A stretch of 64,000 nt of DNA, taken from positions 186,001-250,000 of the forward strand of contig LR025083.1 of assembly GCA_900380265.1 (NCBI GenBank), read 5' to 3'. Below are positions 61,778 to 64,000 of this stretch, piece by piece. Position numbers and translations under genes: made by a program. A model generated the notes under the pieces. It searched no databases, was not told the DNA's origin, and worked only from the letters and a program-made list of their open reading frames with translations. Within the stretch, counting starts at the first letter, position 1, and each line of letters opens with the position of its first letter. The DNA comes from Serratia symbiotica. Its GTDB lineage: Bacteria; Pseudomonadota; Gammaproteobacteria; Enterobacterales; Enterobacteriaceae.

Positions 61778-62446
61778 ATGGAAATAATGAAAGAACTGTT
61801 ATATGCCTTATGGGAGCAAGACTTTGATACGCTAGCGAACACTTCACTAGTGTGGGCCCTTTATTCTTTATTATTTATTATTTTGTTTTTGGAAAATGGA
61901 CTGCTACCAGCTGCTTTCCTTCCTGGTGATAGCTTGTTGATTCTAGTGGGTATTTTGATCGCTAAAAGCACCATGAACTTTTCACTGACCATTCTGGTCT
62001 TAACTGTGGCCGCCAGTCTAGGGTACTGGGTTAGTTACATGCAGGGTAAATGCCTCGGAAATACGCGGACTGTACAAGGTTGGTTGTCCTATTTACCTAT
62101 TCATTATCACCAGCGGGCGCATCAATTATTCCACCGTCATGGCCTTTCTGCCTTACTGGTTGGCCGCTTCTTAGCGTTTATACGCACGCTGTTGCCTACC
62201 ATTGCTGGTGTCTCTGGCTTAAGCAATGCGCGCTTCCAATTTTTTAACTGGATCAGTGCCTTGCTGTGGGTGCTGATTCTCACTTCAATGGGATTTGCGT
62301 TCGGGAAAACCGCGGTGTTCCGCCAATATGAAGACCAATTGATGTTCTTTGTGATGCTGCTTCCGTTAGTCTTACTGGTGAGTGGGCTGCTTGGCTCTCT
62401 GATAGTGCTGTGGCGTAAAAAGAGATCAGAACGTCATAAGCCATAA
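61778..62446 (+). CDS. yqjA: DedA-family membrane protein YqjA
   Basis: DedA proteins are inner-membrane proteins needed for proton-motive-force maintenance and envelope integrity, with a role in lipid-carrier recycling proposed for the family. The product is 222 residues (220 in E. coli YqjA) and closer to YqjA than to its paralogue YghB. All four residues reported as essential in E. coli are present: Glu39 and Asp51 in [16 protein letters not shown], Arg130 and Arg136 in [10 protein letters not shown]. Several hydrophobic segments (about 25-45, 52-88, 135-175, 188-212) fit the family, and the C-terminus is basic. AGGA lies 7 nt before the ATG. The gene is followed by a yqjC remnant as in E. 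coli. Confidence 0.94.
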   Translation: MEIMKELLYALWEQDFDTLANTSLVWALYSLLFIILFLENGLLPAAFLPGDSLLILVGILIAKSTMNFSLTILVLTVAASLGYWVSYMQGKCLGNTRTVQGWLSYLPIHYHQRAHQLFHRHGLSALLVGRFLAFIRTLLPTIAGVSGLSNARFQFFNWISALLWVLILTSMGFAFGKTAVFRQYEDQLMFFVMLLPLVLLVSGLLGSLIVLWRKKRSERHKP

Positions 62447-63037
62447 ACAAGGCCTAGTAGTCTTCGTTCATGTTGGCAATCGGCTCTAATTGTTGCGCTT
62501 AATGTTACTATGAATTGGCTAACTTTTTTCTGCCTGCTAGTGCGCGCACTGAGAGCGAACTAAGCATTTAGATTAGTCAGCCGAGCATTCCTTTCCTGGT
62601 TGTTTTGCCTTTTGCCAAAGTCTGGCGTGAATGTGTTCTATATTATCATAAAAAGATTAGGTAGAAAGGTGTTCACTAGCAGGTAGCTGTTCTTCCGTTT
62701 TCTACTGGGATACTATCCATCGCATGCAGTATTGGACATGCTTTCATCTTGGGTTATAGAATGGTGTTGGATTTCCTACTACCCTGTTTATGGTGGTAGG
62801 ATTTTATCCTTTCTGCTTCATCATGGGTCAGATCCTGCATAGGCGGGTTTTAGCTTGGTTCTTTATCCCAGTGATGGGCTAGAATTAATGGTTGATGCTT
62901 TTTAATTAGCACATGTCAAAGCTAAGTTGAATAATATTAGCTTTAACGATATCGGTTTTAACTATGACTGAATGAGTCATAAAACGAGAGGAATACACAA
63001 TCCTATTGTATGCCATGCCAATAGCCAGGCTTGTATC
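62447..63037. other. yqjA-yqjC spacer
   Basis: Synteny predicts mzrA here. A stretch near 62540 (LVRALRAN) faintly resembles the LRLRDTHSAL segment of MzrA, not enough to call. Nothing else is recognised. Confidence 0.35.
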
Positions 63038-63400
63038 ATGCAATTACGTCATTTAGTTTTACTCGCGTGCCTGACACTTACACTGTAAGTGTTGTCATTT
63101 TTTCAAAATACAGCTATGTAGTAAGATAAAGAACATCTAGGAGTAGATTTACCACGCCAAATACTCTGACAATATTCAAGAATATGAATACTCTAAAAAG
63201 GCGATGAGTCAAGTGTAAACCTATTGTATCAAAGCAAAACTTCAAGTTGCGTGCGAAAATAAAATTAATGAAAAGAAACTAAGATGCCTTAATATTAGAA
63301 ATAGGTGAAAGGAAACGCAGACAAGTAACTTAAAGAAGTGACCAAGTAACAAAATAAATTAGCAGATATATATGCTGAGCTGAAAATTAAGAGGAAGTAA
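63038..63400 (+). pseudogene. yqjC: yqjC remnant, DUF1090 periplasmic protein
   Basis: YqjC is a small periplasmic protein of unknown function with a helical, charged body. The ATG at 63038 opens a clear signal-peptide start, MQLRHLVLLACLTLTL, cut by a TAA. Near 63160-63195 the bases still encode the E-x-Y-S-K-K-A-type helix, corresponding to QNILKEISYAEKH in E. coli. The end reads KLADIYAELKIKRK then TAA at 63398-63400, corresponding to KLAEAQEELKKLEARDY. The length fits the family (about 122 codons), and the position two genes after yqjA matches E. coli. Multiple stops make it non-functional. Confidence 0.72.
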
Positions 63401-63479
63401 TGTTTACTATAGTGATATTTTTGATGAAAAAAGTAGTACATTGAATTGGTTAGTTAAAATGGCAGCCTAGTTTTATCAC

Positions 63480-63800
63480 CTTACTTCTTGATTTTCTGAC
63501 AGCGAACAATCCACGATGTAGCAATGCTGAAAATCTCAACGGCCTTAAGCAAGCATTATATGGCGTATGTATGTTAATGCACAAAAATACGTACCAAACT
63601 GAACTCTATCGTTGATCGATTCGAGTACTGCTCATCTCTTACTACGATAACCCGACATTCGCATCAGAAACACTAGGCTAAAAGGTATACAGAGCAGTGC
63701 AATGCACTAGAGTGCACGTCACTGATGCAGGTAAATATGGATTATTACACCAGAATATTATTGATTAGATGGGATGATGTACATAAATCATGGAATAGGG
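63480..63800 (+). pseudogene. Possible yqjD/elaB-family remnant
   Basis: In E. coli yqjC is followed by yqjD, a C-tail-anchored inner-membrane protein associated with ribosomes. Here KVYRAVQCTRVHVTDAGKYG (about 63685-63745) weakly parallels the AVYRADDYVHEKPWQGIG segment of the YqjD/ElaB family. Support is one short alignment plus synteny. Confidence 0.25.
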
Positions 63801-64000
63801 TTAATATTGGTAGTTGACGCGGTAGGCGTCATGCTTGATTTTATGCTGGCAAATTGCTGATTGTTTTTTATCAATACCGAGGCTATTCAGCCAGGTGTCA
63901 TACAAGGGATAAGGTCTTCGCAAGAGTACCATCACCATTTTAGTTAGGCTAGAGAACGGGCTTTATCTACTCTTAATTCAATTTAAATATAAGAGATGCA

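Noticed and set aside
1-64000. Insertion sequences, CRISPR arrays and prophage
   Set aside because: No transposase motifs, terminal repeats with target duplications, or regularly spaced repeats were seen; inverted repeats differ in sequence from each other.

Overview
The window looks like a piece of chromosome from an insect-type gammaproteobacterial endosymbiont of the order Enterobacterales (Sodalis-like or Serratia symbiotica-like) that is in the middle of genome reduction. Every recognisable protein is closest, from memory, to its E. coli-type orthologue, gene order still follows the enterobacterial backbone, and base composition is AT-rich, especially between genes. Only 13 genes look intact, together about 11 kb or roughly 17% of the window. 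The rest is erased genes and long stretches with no recognisable content. I cannot name the species from sequence alone.

Layout. 1-4.6 kb: remains of yadG/yadH (-) and can (+), then intact hpt (-). 4.6-14.5 kb: desert. 14.6-26.1 kb: the pyruvate dehydrogenase region in enterobacterial order, read right to left: broken aroP (+), broken pdhR (-), intact aceE, aceF and lpdA (-), broken acnB (-). 26.1-32.7 kb: desert with several AT-rich inverted repeats. 32.8-36.1 kb: intact fis and dusB (-), then broken prmA and panF (-). 36.1-45.3 kb: desert. 45.3-51.6 kb: intact plsC (-), a degQ remnant (-), intact zapG (-), a zapE remnant (+), intact rplM-rpsI and sspA-sspB (+). 51.7-61.8 kb: desert. 61.8-64 kb: intact yqjA (+), then a broken yqjC and possibly yqjD/elaB.

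Function. The retained set covers acetyl-CoA supply (PDH complex), purine salvage (Hpt), phospholipid synthesis (PlsC), translation (L13, S9), tRNA dihydrouridine (DusB), the nucleoid regulator Fis, stress and proteolysis adaptors (SspA, SspB), a cell-envelope/division factor (ZapG) and a DedA-family membrane protein (YqjA). What has been lost is regulation (PdhR), amino-acid and pantothenate uptake (AroP, PanF), aconitase B, carbonic anhydrase, L11 methylation (PrmA) and periplasmic quality control (DegQ). No rRNA, tRNA, CRISPR array or insertion sequence was recognised.

The least expected signal is a set of long, perfect or near-perfect inverted repeats (stems of 9-19 bp) scattered through otherwise eroded DNA. 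Some are clear gene terminators (after lpdA and after fis); most stand far from any live gene. I see no convincing novel multigene system.
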